Source: an uncultured Clostridia bacterium (GTDB taxonomy: Bacteria > Bacillota > Clostridia > UBA1381). From it: 64,000 nucleotides of DNA. Where the stretch lies: assembly GCA_934489015.1 (NCBI GenBank), contig CAKSSN010000001.1, forward strand, positions 62,001 through 126,000. Reading direction: 5' to 3'. This document shows positions 1 through 7,626 of this stretch, one piece after another; position 1 is the stretch's first letter, and each line of letters begins with the position of its first letter. The translations under genes were made by a program, and so were the position numbers. The notes below the pieces were generated by a model. It searched no databases. It saw nothing but the letters and a program-made list of their open reading frames with translations, and was not told where the DNA came from.

Positions 1-428
1 ATTGGCATACGCATATCTTTTGTGTAGGCGATAACCCATTTTTCGTATTCATCAATAGTTCCTTTAAATTTTTTAAAGGAGAATACCGACTGACCGAATG
101 TTTTTACAACAGGTATTCCGCGCACGTATTCAACCGCTTCGTTTGACATTGCGGCGAGCGCGTTTCCGTATTGCTTCATTTTTTCTTCCATGCGCTTGCC
201 TGTCATTGCCGACATAATAACAAATCCCAGAATAACGGGAACAAGGCTTAAAAGACCCAATCTCCAATCGAATGCCATGAGCAAAACAAGAAGCCCTATC
301 GGCGTTGCGATTGCTCCGTATTTGTCGGGGATCTGATGTGCAAGATACGTTTCCGTTGCTCCCGTGCTGTCGTTTATGATTTTGCGCAGCTTGCCGCTTC
401 CGAAAGCTTCCGTATATCCGACTTGTAG
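1..428 (-). pseudogene. 5'-truncated ABC transporter permease/ATPase fragment
   Basis: Reading the minus strand from 428 to 1 gives an open frame of about 142 residues running off the left edge. It has the look of an ABC exporter-type transmembrane domain: the stretch LAHQIPDKYG followed by hydrophobic segments and FDWRLGLLSL, then MSNEAVEYVRGIPVVKTF, the usual coupling-helix region. The family is the fused permease-ATPase type (IrtAB/YbtPQ-like). The N-terminal ~100 residues expected before this point are absent: the frame meets a TAA at 429-431, inside a perfect inverted repeat, and there is no start codon or ribosome binding site. The gene is therefore either decayed, cut by a rearrangement, or misassembled at this junction. 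Its position just downstream of a TetR gene is typical of drug or siderophore exporters. The C-terminal part and ATPase domain lie outside the window. Confidence 0.7.
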
Positions 429-449
429 TTAGTCGTACCTAACTACAAG
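422..449. repeat. Perfect 11-bp inverted repeat at the ABC fragment boundary
   Basis: CTTGTAGTTAG (422-432) and CTAACTACAAG (439-449) are exact reverse complements separated by six bases. No T-run follows on either side, so it does not look like an intrinsic terminator. It sits between the TetR stop codon and the broken ABC reading frame. It could be an operator for a dimeric regulator (the TAGTTAG half-site is vaguely DtxR-like, which is a guess) or a rearrangement or misassembly scar. Confidence 0.6.
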
Positions 450-466
450 CTATAAATTAAAGGGCT

Positions 467-1084
467 TTAAAACCCCATAATTTTCTGCCAGCCGGCAATG
501 TAAAATTTTCTTAAATTATGAACATATTCCTTTGCCTTTTCGTAGGGCATATCATGTATAACAAGCTCAAAATATGCGGAAAACAGACCGCTGCACAGCA
601 TATGCTCAAGCTGCGGGTCAACGTCATATTTCGGATAGCCGAGCTTTTCTAAAATTTTTACGAATTTGTGAGTTGCGTTTACTTCAATTTCAACCATGCT
701 GTCAATCAGGTTTTCGTATTTCGTGCCTTCCGAGCAGCAAAGAATAAGCTTAAATTCATCAAAATTTTCGTATATGTAGTCTGTCATCAATTCCATGCAG
801 TCGCCCGATATTTTGCCCATGTTGCCGCACTGACTTTCGGGTTTGAGCTGTTCAAATGTTTTTTGAGCTTTGATAAATTCAGTCATAAGCTTTTCGTATT
901 GCTTGCCGACCAAAGCGTCAAACAGTTCTTCCTTACTTTTATAATATCCGTAAAATGCGCCTGTCGTAACGCCTGCGGTTTTTACTATATTGCGAAGCGA
1001 GGCTGACTTAAAGCCCTTTTCGAGAAATTCATTTTTTGTCGCAAAGAGTATTGCGTTAAGTGTTGTGTTTTCAGCTTCACTCAT
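467..1084 (-). CDS. TetR/AcrR family transcriptional regulator
   Basis: The 205-residue product has the TetR family length. Residues ~8-55 form the N-terminal helix-turn-helix DNA-binding domain (AILFATKNEFLEKGFKSAS, then GAFYGYYKSKEELFDAL, the typical recognition-helix and following segment). The remaining helical half is the ligand-binding and dimerisation domain, which is not diagnostic of a ligand. The start is the ATG at 1084, preceded by GGAGGT six bases upstream. The promoter contains two identical palindromes overlapping the -10 element, which implies negative autoregulation. Downstream lies the ABC transporter fragment that it would be expected to control. The ligand cannot be inferred. 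Confidence 0.9.
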   Translation of the reverse strand: MSEAENTTLNAILFATKNEFLEKGFKSASLRNIVKTAGVTTGAFYGYYKSKEELFDALVGKQYEKLMTEFIKAQKTFEQLKPESQCGNMGKISGDCMELMTDYIYENFDEFKLILCCSEGTKYENLIDSMVEIEVNATHKFVKILEKLGYPKYDVDPQLEHMLCSGLFSAYFELVIHDMPYEKAKEYVHNLRKFYIAGWQKIMGF

Positions 1085-1098
1085 TTGTTTACCTCCGA

Positions 1099-1113
1099 TA
1101 TAACACTGTTATA
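1099..1113. promoter_or_regulatory. Probable TetR operator O1
   Basis: A 15-bp palindrome, TATAACACTGTTATA, lies just upstream of the tetR ribosome binding site. An identical copy lies 27 bp away. Size, symmetry and position fit an autoregulatory TetR-family operator; binding by this particular protein is inferred. Confidence 0.75.
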
Positions 1114-1123
1114 TTCAATTCAA

Positions 1124-1152
1124 AGTATAACACTGTTATATAACTTTGTCAA
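1124..1152 (-). promoter_or_regulatory. Sigma-A promoter of the tetR gene
   Basis: On the minus strand TTGACA (1147-1152) and TATACT (1124-1129) are separated by exactly 17 bp, which is a near-consensus housekeeping promoter. It reads toward the TetR gene and is overlapped by the twin palindromes. Confidence 0.75.
1126..1140. promoter_or_regulatory. Probable TetR operator O2
   Basis: Second exact copy of TATAACACTGTTATA. It overlaps the -10 hexamer and fills most of the spacer of the tetR promoter, so occupancy would block RNA polymerase. Confidence 0.75.
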
Positions 1153-1285
1153 CAGCTTTTTTATTTTTGTCAAATTGCAAAAAATAATTGCCGCATTTTA
1201 TTTTTATTGTGTGCATAAATTCCTTTTGAAAATTCATCTGTGTAAAGCAGTAATAAAAAGTAATTTTAATGGCAAAAATTTTTCA

Positions 1286-1314
1286 GAATATATATCGCGT
1301 ATCTGAACAAAATA
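1286..1314 (+). promoter_or_regulatory. Possible forespore (sigma-G-like) promoter
   Basis: GAATA (1286-1290) and CAAAATA (1308-1314) lie 17 bp apart upstream of the spore protein gene. They partly match the forespore consensus (GNATA, CATANTA). The match is imperfect and the call leans on the gene's known expression class. Confidence 0.35.
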
Positions 1315-1373
1315 TGAGTGTAGTCGATACAAGTCGACACAAAAAAACAAAAATTATTAAGGAGGCAATTAAA

Positions 1374-1568
1374 ATGAGTAAGAACAAGATTATGGTTCCT
1401 GAAGCAAAGCAGGCAATGGAGAACTTCAAGATGGAGGCCGCAAGAGAAGTCGGTGTTGATTTGAAGCAGGGTTACAACGGTGACCTTACCTCAAAACAGG
1501 CCGGCAGCATTGGCGGACAGATGGTAAAGAACATGATAAAGGATTACGAAAATAAAGTAAAAGCGTAA
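1374..1568 (+). CDS. Alpha/beta-type small acid-soluble spore protein
   Basis: The 64-residue product matches the alpha/beta SASP family, which coats and protects spore DNA. It has the N-terminal segment NFKMEAAREVGVDL, containing the region where the germination protease GPR usually cuts, and the C-terminal hallmark GYNGDLTSKQAGSIGGQMVK. Length fits the family. The start is the ATG at 1374, placed by AAGGAGG nine bases upstream; the frame is open further upstream (to 1269) but that extension has no ribosome binding site and no family similarity. It is monocistronic, followed by a strong terminator. It is the main evidence in the window that the organism forms endospores. Confidence 0.93.
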   Translation: MSKNKIMVPEAKQAMENFKMEAAREVGVDLKQGYNGDLTSKQAGSIGGQMVKNMIKDYENKVKA

Positions 1569-1595
1569 GCATTTATAATCTATTTTCAAAAGACG

Positions 1596-1641
1596 GCTGT
1601 GCCGAAGCGGATATATATTATTCGCTTCGGCACAGCTTTTT
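1596..1641 (+). terminator. Intrinsic terminator after the spore protein gene
   Basis: GCTGTGCCGAAGCG (1596-1609) pairs perfectly with CGCTTCGGCACAGC (1623-1636) around a 13-nt AT-rich loop and is followed by TTTTTAT. The AT-rich stretch 1642-1848 that follows holds no gene I can support. Confidence 0.9.
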
Positions 1642-1863
1642 ATTCGCAGGCTGTTTTGCGGAATTTAATACCGCTCTTTTAAAGGAAATTAAGCTTTCGG
1701 CGGCGAATAGTATAAATGTGAACATAAAATTAAAAAAAATTTGATTGAAAATGTAGATAATGATTAAAAAAAATAAAATTGTGTTATAAAAAGCAAAAAG
1801 CGGGTAAATAAAATGTGAATAAATTGTGTTTGTTCGGGAAACAATACAGGGGGTGATTGTGCT

Positions 1864-3645
1864 TTGCCGAAATATTCGGAGGATCTCATTGCGGATATAT
1901 TTGCCGCGAACGATATTGTCGATTATGTTTCAAGATATGTTACGCTTAAGAAAAACGGCAGAGATTATATGGGGCTTTGCCCTTTCCATAATGAAAAAAC
2001 GCCCTCCTTTCATGTCAGTGCGGACAAGCAGCTTTTTCACTGCTTTGGCTGCGGAGCGGGCGGCAATTTAATTCAGTTTGTAATGCGCAGTGAAAATCTT
2101 GATTTTACGGACGCGCTGAAGCTTCTTGCGGATAACGCCGGAATAGTTTTGCCGGAGGATACCGATTCGTATGATGATAAGCTGCACCAAAAACGCAAAA
2201 AAATTTATGAAATGAACAGGCTTGCGGCAAGGCATTTTTATGAAAACCTTGTTGACGAAAAAACGGGCGTGGCTGCGAGAGAATATATTTCAAATCGACG
2301 CCTGAGCGCAAAAACCGCTAAGGTTTACGGTATAGGATATGCAAAAAAAAGCTATGATGACCTTTTAAATAAGCTCAAAGAAGCAGGCTACAGCGAGGCG
2401 GACGCCGTTGAAGCGTCGCTTGCGGCGGAGCGTGACGGAAGAGTTTACGATAAATTTCGCGACAGGCTCATGTTCCCAATAATTGATGTAAGAGGAAATA
2501 TCATAGGCTTTGGCGGCAGAATTATTTCGGAAGATAAAAATTCCGACTATAAGCCGCCGAAATATTTAAATTCCGGAGAAACGGCAGCCTTTGATAAGGG
2601 ACGAAATCTTTTTTCTCTTAATCTTGCAAAAAAGGCCGACACAAAGCAGCTTATTTTGTGTGAGGGGTATATGGACGTCATAAGTGTTTATCAGGCAGGA
2701 ATTGAAAATGTTGTCGCAACTCTCGGAACGGCTCTTACCGAAAATCAGGCGAAAATAATGTGCAGATACGCGTCGGAAATTCTTATATGTTATGATATGG
2801 ACGAAGCCGGGAGAAAAGCGGTAATGCGCGCTATAGACATTTTTTCATCTGTCGGAGGAAGAACGAGAGTTGTTAAAATGAAGGGCGCTAAGGACCCCGA
2901 TGAATTTATAAAGGCAAACGGCGCGGCGCTTTTTAAGAAGGCGCTAAGCGAGGCGGTGCCGTCAACTGAGTTTAAGCTGTCTGCGGCAAAAATAAACTAT
3001 AATATAAACGAAACCGACGGAAAAATACGCTACGTTTCGGAAGCGGCAGGCATTTTGGCAGGCGTTAGGGATCCGATAGAGGTTGACGCGTACATAAATA
3101 ATCTGTCCGAACAGACAGGAATAGGGAAAGAGGCAATTTATGCCGAATACAGAAAGCATATAGCTCCGAAAAGGGAAAACAGGGAATTTGAAAGACGACG
3201 CAGTGCGTCGGCCTCATCGGCGGGAGCAGTCACGAAAACGAGTGATAAAAAAACGGAAATAGAGCTTTTAAATCTTATTTCAAGGGACGGTCATGTTTTT
3301 CGTGCGGTGAGAGAGCATATTAAGCCGGAGGATTATTCTCTTGAAACGCTGAGAATCCTTGCGGATTATATATATAAATGCAGACAGGACGGGCGTGAGC
3401 CGGACGCTGCGGGGATAATGAATGAATTTTCGGGAAATAACGAGGCGCAGAGCATTGCGTCGGCGGTTTTTTACGTTCTTGCGGAGTGTGCGGATAAGAG
3501 AAACGCCGTTCGTCAGATGGTTATTAAAATTCTTCTTGATAAAAACAAAAGACAAATCAGCGAATGCGGCAGCGACAGCAAAAGGCTCGGTGAGCTTTTG
3601 GCGCAGCAGCGTAAGATACAGGAAATTAAGCTTTCATGGGAATAA
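1864..3645 (+). CDS. dnaG: DNA primase
   Basis: The 593-residue product is bacterial primase, which makes RNA primers at the replication fork. The N-terminal zinc-binding CHC2 domain is clear (CPFHNEKTPSFHVS then HCFGCGAGG at residues ~39-68). The TOPRIM catalytic core carries LCEGYMDV (the metal-binding Glu) and CYDMDEAGRKA (the DxD-type acidic pair) at ~265-325. The C-terminal part is the variable helicase-binding region. The start is a TTG at 1864, seven bases after GGGGGTGA; a methionine-proline-lysine-tyrosine opening is typical for clostridial DnaG. It lies 21 bp before rpoD, the classic macromolecular-synthesis pair of Firmicutes, so co-transcription is likely. Confidence 0.97.
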   Translation: MPKYSEDLIADIFAANDIVDYVSRYVTLKKNGRDYMGLCPFHNEKTPSFHVSADKQLFHCFGCGAGGNLIQFVMRSENLDFTDALKLLADNAGIVLPEDTDSYDDKLHQKRKKIYEMNRLAARHFYENLVDEKTGVAAREYISNRRLSAKTAKVYGIGYAKKSYDDLLNKLKEAGYSEADAVEASLAAERDGRVYDKFRDRLMFPIIDVRGNIIGFGGRIISEDKNSDYKPPKYLNSGETAAFDKGRNLFSLNLAKKADTKQLILCEGYMDVISVYQAGIENVVATLGTALTENQAKIMCRYASEILICYDMDEAGRKAVMRAIDIFSSVGGRTRVVKMKGAKDPDEFIKANGAALFKKALSEAVPSTEFKLSAAKINYNINETDGKIRYVSEAAGILAGVRDPIEVDAYINNLSEQTGIGKEAIYAEYRKHIAPKRENREFERRRSASASSAGAVTKTSDKKTEIELLNLISRDGHVFRAVREHIKPEDYSLETLRILADYIYKCRQDGREPDAAGIMNEFSGNNEAQSIASAVFYVLAECADKRNAVRQMVIKILLDKNKRQISECGSDSKRLGELLAQQRKIQEIKLSWE

Positions 3646-3666
3646 CGGAAAGGATTTGAATTTTTT

Positions 3667-4755
3667 ATGGCAGATATGAAGCAAATTGTTAAGGAGCTTG
3701 TAGAACGCGGGCACAAGGTGGGATTTCTTACCTTTGACGAAATAAACAGCGCGTTTGAGGAGCTGGAACTTTCTCCGGAAAAGCTGGAGAAGATTTATGA
3801 TATTCTTGACAAAGAGGAAATAGAGGTCGTTTCCGAAACAATAGAAAAGAAAATGAAGGAAATGGAGAAAGAGGAGCTTGAAGTAACAAAGGAAGAGCTT
3901 GAAGACCTTTCTATTCCCGAAGGCGTAAATATTGACGACCATGTAAAGATGTATCTTAAAGAGATAGGAAAGGTCGGACTTCTAAGCTCCGATGAAGAGC
4001 TGGAGCTTGCAAAGAGGATGAAGGACGGCGACGAGAACGCAAAGAAAAAGCTTGCCGAATCCAATCTCAGACTTGTTGTCAGCATAGCAAAGCGATATGT
4101 CGGAAGAGGAATGCAGTTTCTCGATCTCATACAGGAGGGAAATCTCGGTCTTATAAAGGCTGTTGATAAATTTGATTACACAAAGGGCTATAAATTCAGC
4201 ACATATGCAACCTGGTGGATAAGACAGGCAATTACCCGTGCAATCGCCGATCAGGCAAGAACGATAAGAATACCCGTGCATATGGTTGAAACGATTAATA
4301 AGCTTGTGAGAGTTTCAAGACAGCTTGTTCAGGAGCTCGGCCGCGAGCCGACGCCTGAGGAGCTTGCGGAGGAGCTTAAAATGCCGCTCGATAAGGTGCG
4401 TGAAATTTCAAAAATTTCGCAGGAGCCCGTATCTCTCGAAACACCGATAGGTGAAGAGGAGGACAGCCATCTGGGCGACTTTATAGAGGATCATGAAGCG
4501 CCGGCACCGTCTGAGGCGGCAAGCTTTGTGCTGCTTAAGGAGCATCTCGGTGATGTTTTAAAAACTCTTACGCCGAGAGAGGAAAAGGTTTTGCGTCTGC
4601 GCTTCGGGCTTGCGGACGGCAGACAGAGAACTCTTGAAGAGGTCGGCGGAGAATTTAATGTTACAAGAGAGAGAATAAGACAGATTGAGGCGAAAGCACT
4701 CAGAAAGCTTCGTCATCCGTCAAGAAGCAAGAAATTAAAGGATTATCTTGAATAA
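3667..4755 (+). CDS. rpoD: Primary sigma factor SigA/RpoD
   Basis: The 362-residue protein directs RNA polymerase to housekeeping promoters. Region 1.1 is the acidic and lysine-rich N-terminus (about 1-80), region 1.2 contains DHVKMYLKEIGKVGLLS, region 2 has LVVSIAKRYVGRGMQFLDLI and the -10-recognition segment YATWWIRQAITRAI, region 3 follows, and region 4.2 has VTRERIRQIEAKALRKLRHP for the -35 element. The length equals that of B. subtilis-type SigA. The start is the ATG at 3667; an AAAGGA lies about 12 bases upstream. It directly follows dnaG. Confidence 0.98.
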   Translation: MADMKQIVKELVERGHKVGFLTFDEINSAFEELELSPEKLEKIYDILDKEEIEVVSETIEKKMKEMEKEELEVTKEELEDLSIPEGVNIDDHVKMYLKEIGKVGLLSSDEELELAKRMKDGDENAKKKLAESNLRLVVSIAKRYVGRGMQFLDLIQEGNLGLIKAVDKFDYTKGYKFSTYATWWIRQAITRAIADQARTIRIPVHMVETINKLVRVSRQLVQELGREPTPEELAEELKMPLDKVREISKISQEPVSLETPIGEEEDSHLGDFIEDHEAPAPSEAASFVLLKEHLGDVLKTLTPREEKVLRLRFGLADGRQRTLEEVGGEFNVTRERIRQIEAKALRKLRHPSRSKKLKDYLE

Positions 4756-4867
4756 AAATTATCGGGCTGCTTCCCGTTCGCAGTGCATTTTGTTTTGCAA
4801 AGCGACTCGGCGGCAGCCTTGATTTGCGTTTTGAGAAAAGAATTTAACGAAGGGATGAATTTTATTT

Positions 4868-5851
4868 ATGCAATGGATTAAGGCTTCTGTTTATACAACG
4901 TCTGAGGGGATAGAAAGCGTGTGCGGAAGAGTATACGCTCTGGGAATAACAGGTGTTGAAATAGAGGATTTTAACGATTTTACGGATTTTCTTGAAAATA
5001 ACAAGCAGTATTGGGATTATGTTGACGATGAGCTTATAGAGCAGAAAAAGGGCGAAACAAGGATAATCGTTTATATAAGCGACACTGCGGAGGGAATGGA
5101 AACTCTTCTTTCTCTTAAGGCTTCAATGGCAGAGCTTAAGGAGTATGACAGTGACGGCTGTTTCGGACGGCTTGAAATTGAAACCGATACGCTGAATGAA
5201 GAGGACTGGGCGAATAACTGGAAGAAGTATTTTCACCCCATGAAAGTCGGCAGTAAGCTCCTCATTTGTCCCGAATGGGAAGAAAGCGAAAATGAGGATG
5301 GCAGGATAGTTTTTAAAATAAATCCCGGAATGACGTTCGGAACGGGGTCGCATTATACAACAAGACTTTGCCTTGAGGAGCTTGAAAAGTATGTGAAAGA
5401 CGGAAGCACGGTCGCCGATCTCGGCTGCGGAAGCGGCATACTTTCGGTCGTTTCTCTTATGCTCGGAGCAGCTCACGCAACGGCGGTTGATATAGATTAC
5501 AATGCGTATGATATTGCATACGAAAATGCGGCGAGAAATAATGTTGACAAGGAAAAATACCGCGTGTTAATCGGAAATGTGCTTTCGGATGAAAATCTTA
5601 CGGAAGAGATTGCTGACAGAAAATATGATATTGTATGTGCAAATATCGTTGCGGACGTTATAATAGCTCTTGCGCCGTTTGCAAAAAAAATCATAGCGGA
5701 CGGCGGAATATTTATAACGTCGGGAATTATTGAGGACAGGGCAGACGAGGTCAGAGCGGCAATAGGTGAAGCAGGCTTTGAGGTAATAAACACACGTCAG
5801 GAAAAGGACTGGGTGTGCTTCACGTGCAAAGCGGCAAAACAGGTGAGGTGA
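4868..5851 (+). CDS. prmA: Ribosomal protein L11 methyltransferase
   Basis: The 327-residue protein is a class I SAM-dependent methyltransferase that methylates ribosomal protein L11. The family signature GMTFGTGSHYTTRLCL sits at ~157-172, followed by the SAM-binding motif VADLGCGSGILSV (~183-195) and the catalytic-region motif CANIVADV (~258-265). The N-terminal ~100 residues are the L11-recognition domain. The start is the ATG at 4868 behind GAAGGGATG. It lies seven bases from the next gene and belongs to the run prmA, flavodiiron-like gene, rsmE, which groups two translation-apparatus methyltransferases. Confidence 0.95.
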   Translation: MQWIKASVYTTSEGIESVCGRVYALGITGVEIEDFNDFTDFLENNKQYWDYVDDELIEQKKGETRIIVYISDTAEGMETLLSLKASMAELKEYDSDGCFGRLEIETDTLNEEDWANNWKKYFHPMKVGSKLLICPEWEESENEDGRIVFKINPGMTFGTGSHYTTRLCLEELEKYVKDGSTVADLGCGSGILSVVSLMLGAAHATAVDIDYNAYDIAYENAARNNVDKEKYRVLIGNVLSDENLTEEIADRKYDIVCANIVADVIIALAPFAKKIIADGGIFITSGIIEDRADEVRAAIGEAGFEVINTRQEKDWVCFTCKAAKQVR

Positions 5852-5857
5852 TTTTCG

Positions 5858-6874
5858 GTGCGTATAGAAAAAATAACGCTTGGTGAAAATGCATCATATG
5901 CGGTGATCGGAGAAGAAAAGACTGCGCTTATAGATGTTCCGCTCGGAAATCCCGAAGGGCTTATTAGCGAATTGGAAAAGGTAACGAAAAGAATAGATTA
6001 TCTTGTTATAAATCATGTAAATCCGGCAGCTGAAAAATGCTTTGCGGCGCTTCTGGGCAGCTACCCCGATATTACGGTTTATTCCTCAGCGGCAGGTCAG
6101 AAATTTGCCGAAGAGCTGATAAACAAAAGCTTCAGGGCGGAAGTGTGCAAGCATGAAAGGAGCATAGAGCTCGGCGGAGGGAGCCTGACGTTTTATATAA
6201 CTCCGAATATAACATGGCCCGATACGATAATGACGTATGCGTCCTGCGGCGCGCTTTTTACGGGAGAATTTTTGTCGGGTAAGGCTGATAAAAAAGAGAT
6301 AGAGCGCGTTTTCGGCGGCTGCCGCGAATATGTAGCATCAGCGCTTGAGGTTATAAAAGGCATAAATCCCGATGAGATTTTTACATATTCGGGACTTGCG
6401 CCAAAAAGCGTTTTGGATTTGTATAAGCTCTTTTGCAGCGAGAAGAAAAAAAGCGGCGTTGCCATTGCATATTTGTCGCATTACGGATACACAAAAAAGC
6501 TTGCAAAGGCGCTTTCGGAGCATATTGAAAATGCGGAAATTTTTGATTTGTCGGAATGTGATTTGTCGGAAGCCGCAGATAAGATTAATAATTCGGACGC
6601 ATTTTTTCTCGGAACTCATACGGAAAACGGCAATTTGCCGGAGAGGGTGTGGAGCTTAATCGGTCTTCTTGACACACGGAAAATTAAAAATTTGCCCTAT
6701 CTTGTTTTCGGCTCCGGCGGCTGGAGCAACGAGGGTATATATATTGCCGACGGCGTTTTGCAGCGCCTTAAAATGCGCCGCATTGACAGGCCGTGCATTT
6801 CCTGCTTAAATCCGTCGGAGGAAGAGATAAAAAAGCTCATTTCGGCGGCTGATAAATACAGGGAGGAGGAATAG
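5858..6874 (+). CDS. Degenerate flavodiiron (FprA-like) protein
   Basis: The 338-residue product has the two-domain plan of A-type flavoproteins: an N-terminal metallo-beta-lactamase-like half (1-~190) and a C-terminal flavodoxin half (~200-338; VAIAYLSHYGYTKKLAKAL). Canonical flavodiiron proteins reduce O2 or NO at a di-iron site built from HxExDH plus further His/Asp ligands. Here the first motif reads NHVNPAA, so three of its four ligands are replaced; the usual HWPD region reads TWPD; the SDAFG-like Asp region reads TGEFLSG; and the final SHG region reads YSGLAPKS. The diiron site therefore looks lost while the fold and perhaps FMN binding remain. The N-terminal half is shorter than usual. 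The start is a GTG at 5858. An electron-carrier or regulatory role is possible; function unknown. Confidence 0.75.
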   Translation: MRIEKITLGENASYAVIGEEKTALIDVPLGNPEGLISELEKVTKRIDYLVINHVNPAAEKCFAALLGSYPDITVYSSAAGQKFAEELINKSFRAEVCKHERSIELGGGSLTFYITPNITWPDTIMTYASCGALFTGEFLSGKADKKEIERVFGGCREYVASALEVIKGINPDEIFTYSGLAPKSVLDLYKLFCSEKKKSGVAIAYLSHYGYTKKLAKALSEHIENAEIFDLSECDLSEAADKINNSDAFFLGTHTENGNLPERVWSLIGLLDTRKIKNLPYLVFGSGGWSNEGIYIADGVLQRLKMRRIDRPCISCLNPSEEEIKKLISAADKYREEE

Positions 6875-6875
6875 T

Positions 6876-7607
6876 ATGCCGAGATTTTTTGTAAGTCCAG
6901 ATAAGGTCAGCGATGGCAAAATAGTAATAGATACGGATGATGTGGGGCATATAATGAGAGTCCTCAGAATGAAAATGGGTGATATTCTCACCGTGTGTGA
7001 CACGTGCGGAAATGATTATGAAGCAAAAATTTTTGCGGCGGAGGACGGAAAAATAGTGTGCGATATACTTTCCTCGACGCAGTCGGCAACAGAGCCGTAT
7101 ACGTGTGTTACTCTTTTTCAGGCGCTGCCGAAGGCTCAGAAAATGGAATATATTATTCAGAAAACAACGGAGCTCGGCATTTCGCGGATTGTTCCGGTTA
7201 AAATGTCAAGGTGCGTTGTCAAATGGGGCAAGGGCGATGAAAAGAAAATTGCAAGGTGGCAAAAAATTGCCGAAGCGGCAGCGAAGCAGTCGGGCAGAGG
7301 GATAATTCCGGAGCTTGCCGAGCCAGTAAGCTTTGATGAAGCACTCAGGCAGCTTTTGGAAAACGAAATTTTCTTTGCACCGTATGAATGTGAAGAAAAA
7401 ACGAAGATAAAGCAGGTTTTATCAGGGGAAAAGGCTAAAACGGCAGGCTTTATTATCGGCTCTGAGGGCGGATTTGATTTATCGGAGATAGAAAAAATAA
7501 AAAGCGCCGGTATTCAAACCGTAACGCTCGGAAAAAGAATACTCCGGACCGAAACAGCAGGAGAAGCCGTCTTGTCAATGATGATGTATGAATTTGACGA
7601 AATATAA
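6876..7607 (+). CDS. rsmE: 16S rRNA (uracil(1498)-N3)-methyltransferase
   Basis: The 243-residue protein is a SPOUT-class methyltransferase that modifies U1498 of 16S rRNA. It opens with MPRFFV and a PUA-like N-terminal domain, followed by the SPOUT domain with QKTTELGISRIVPV and the knotted SAM-binding end GSEGGFDLSE and LGKRILRTETAGEAVL. Length is normal for the family. The ATG at 6876 lies six bases after GGAGGA, which overlaps the end of the preceding gene, indicating translational coupling. Confidence 0.95.
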   Translation: MPRFFVSPDKVSDGKIVIDTDDVGHIMRVLRMKMGDILTVCDTCGNDYEAKIFAAEDGKIVCDILSSTQSATEPYTCVTLFQALPKAQKMEYIIQKTTELGISRIVPVKMSRCVVKWGKGDEKKIARWQKIAEAAAKQSGRGIIPELAEPVSFDEALRQLLENEIFFAPYECEEKTKIKQVLSGEKAKTAGFIIGSEGGFDLSEIEKIKSAGIQTVTLGKRILRTETAGEAVLSMMMYEFDEI

Positions 7608-7626
7608 TAAAAGGAATGATTACAAA

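Noticed and set aside
1085..1306. Plus-strand open frame of 73 codons between the TetR and spore protein genes
   Set aside because: It overlaps the tetR promoter and twin operators, lacks a ribosome binding site and has no recognisable composition.
4756..4867. GGCTGC/GCAGCC hairpin after rpoD as a terminator
   Set aside because: The arms are only six bases with a loop of about 40 bases and no proper T-run.
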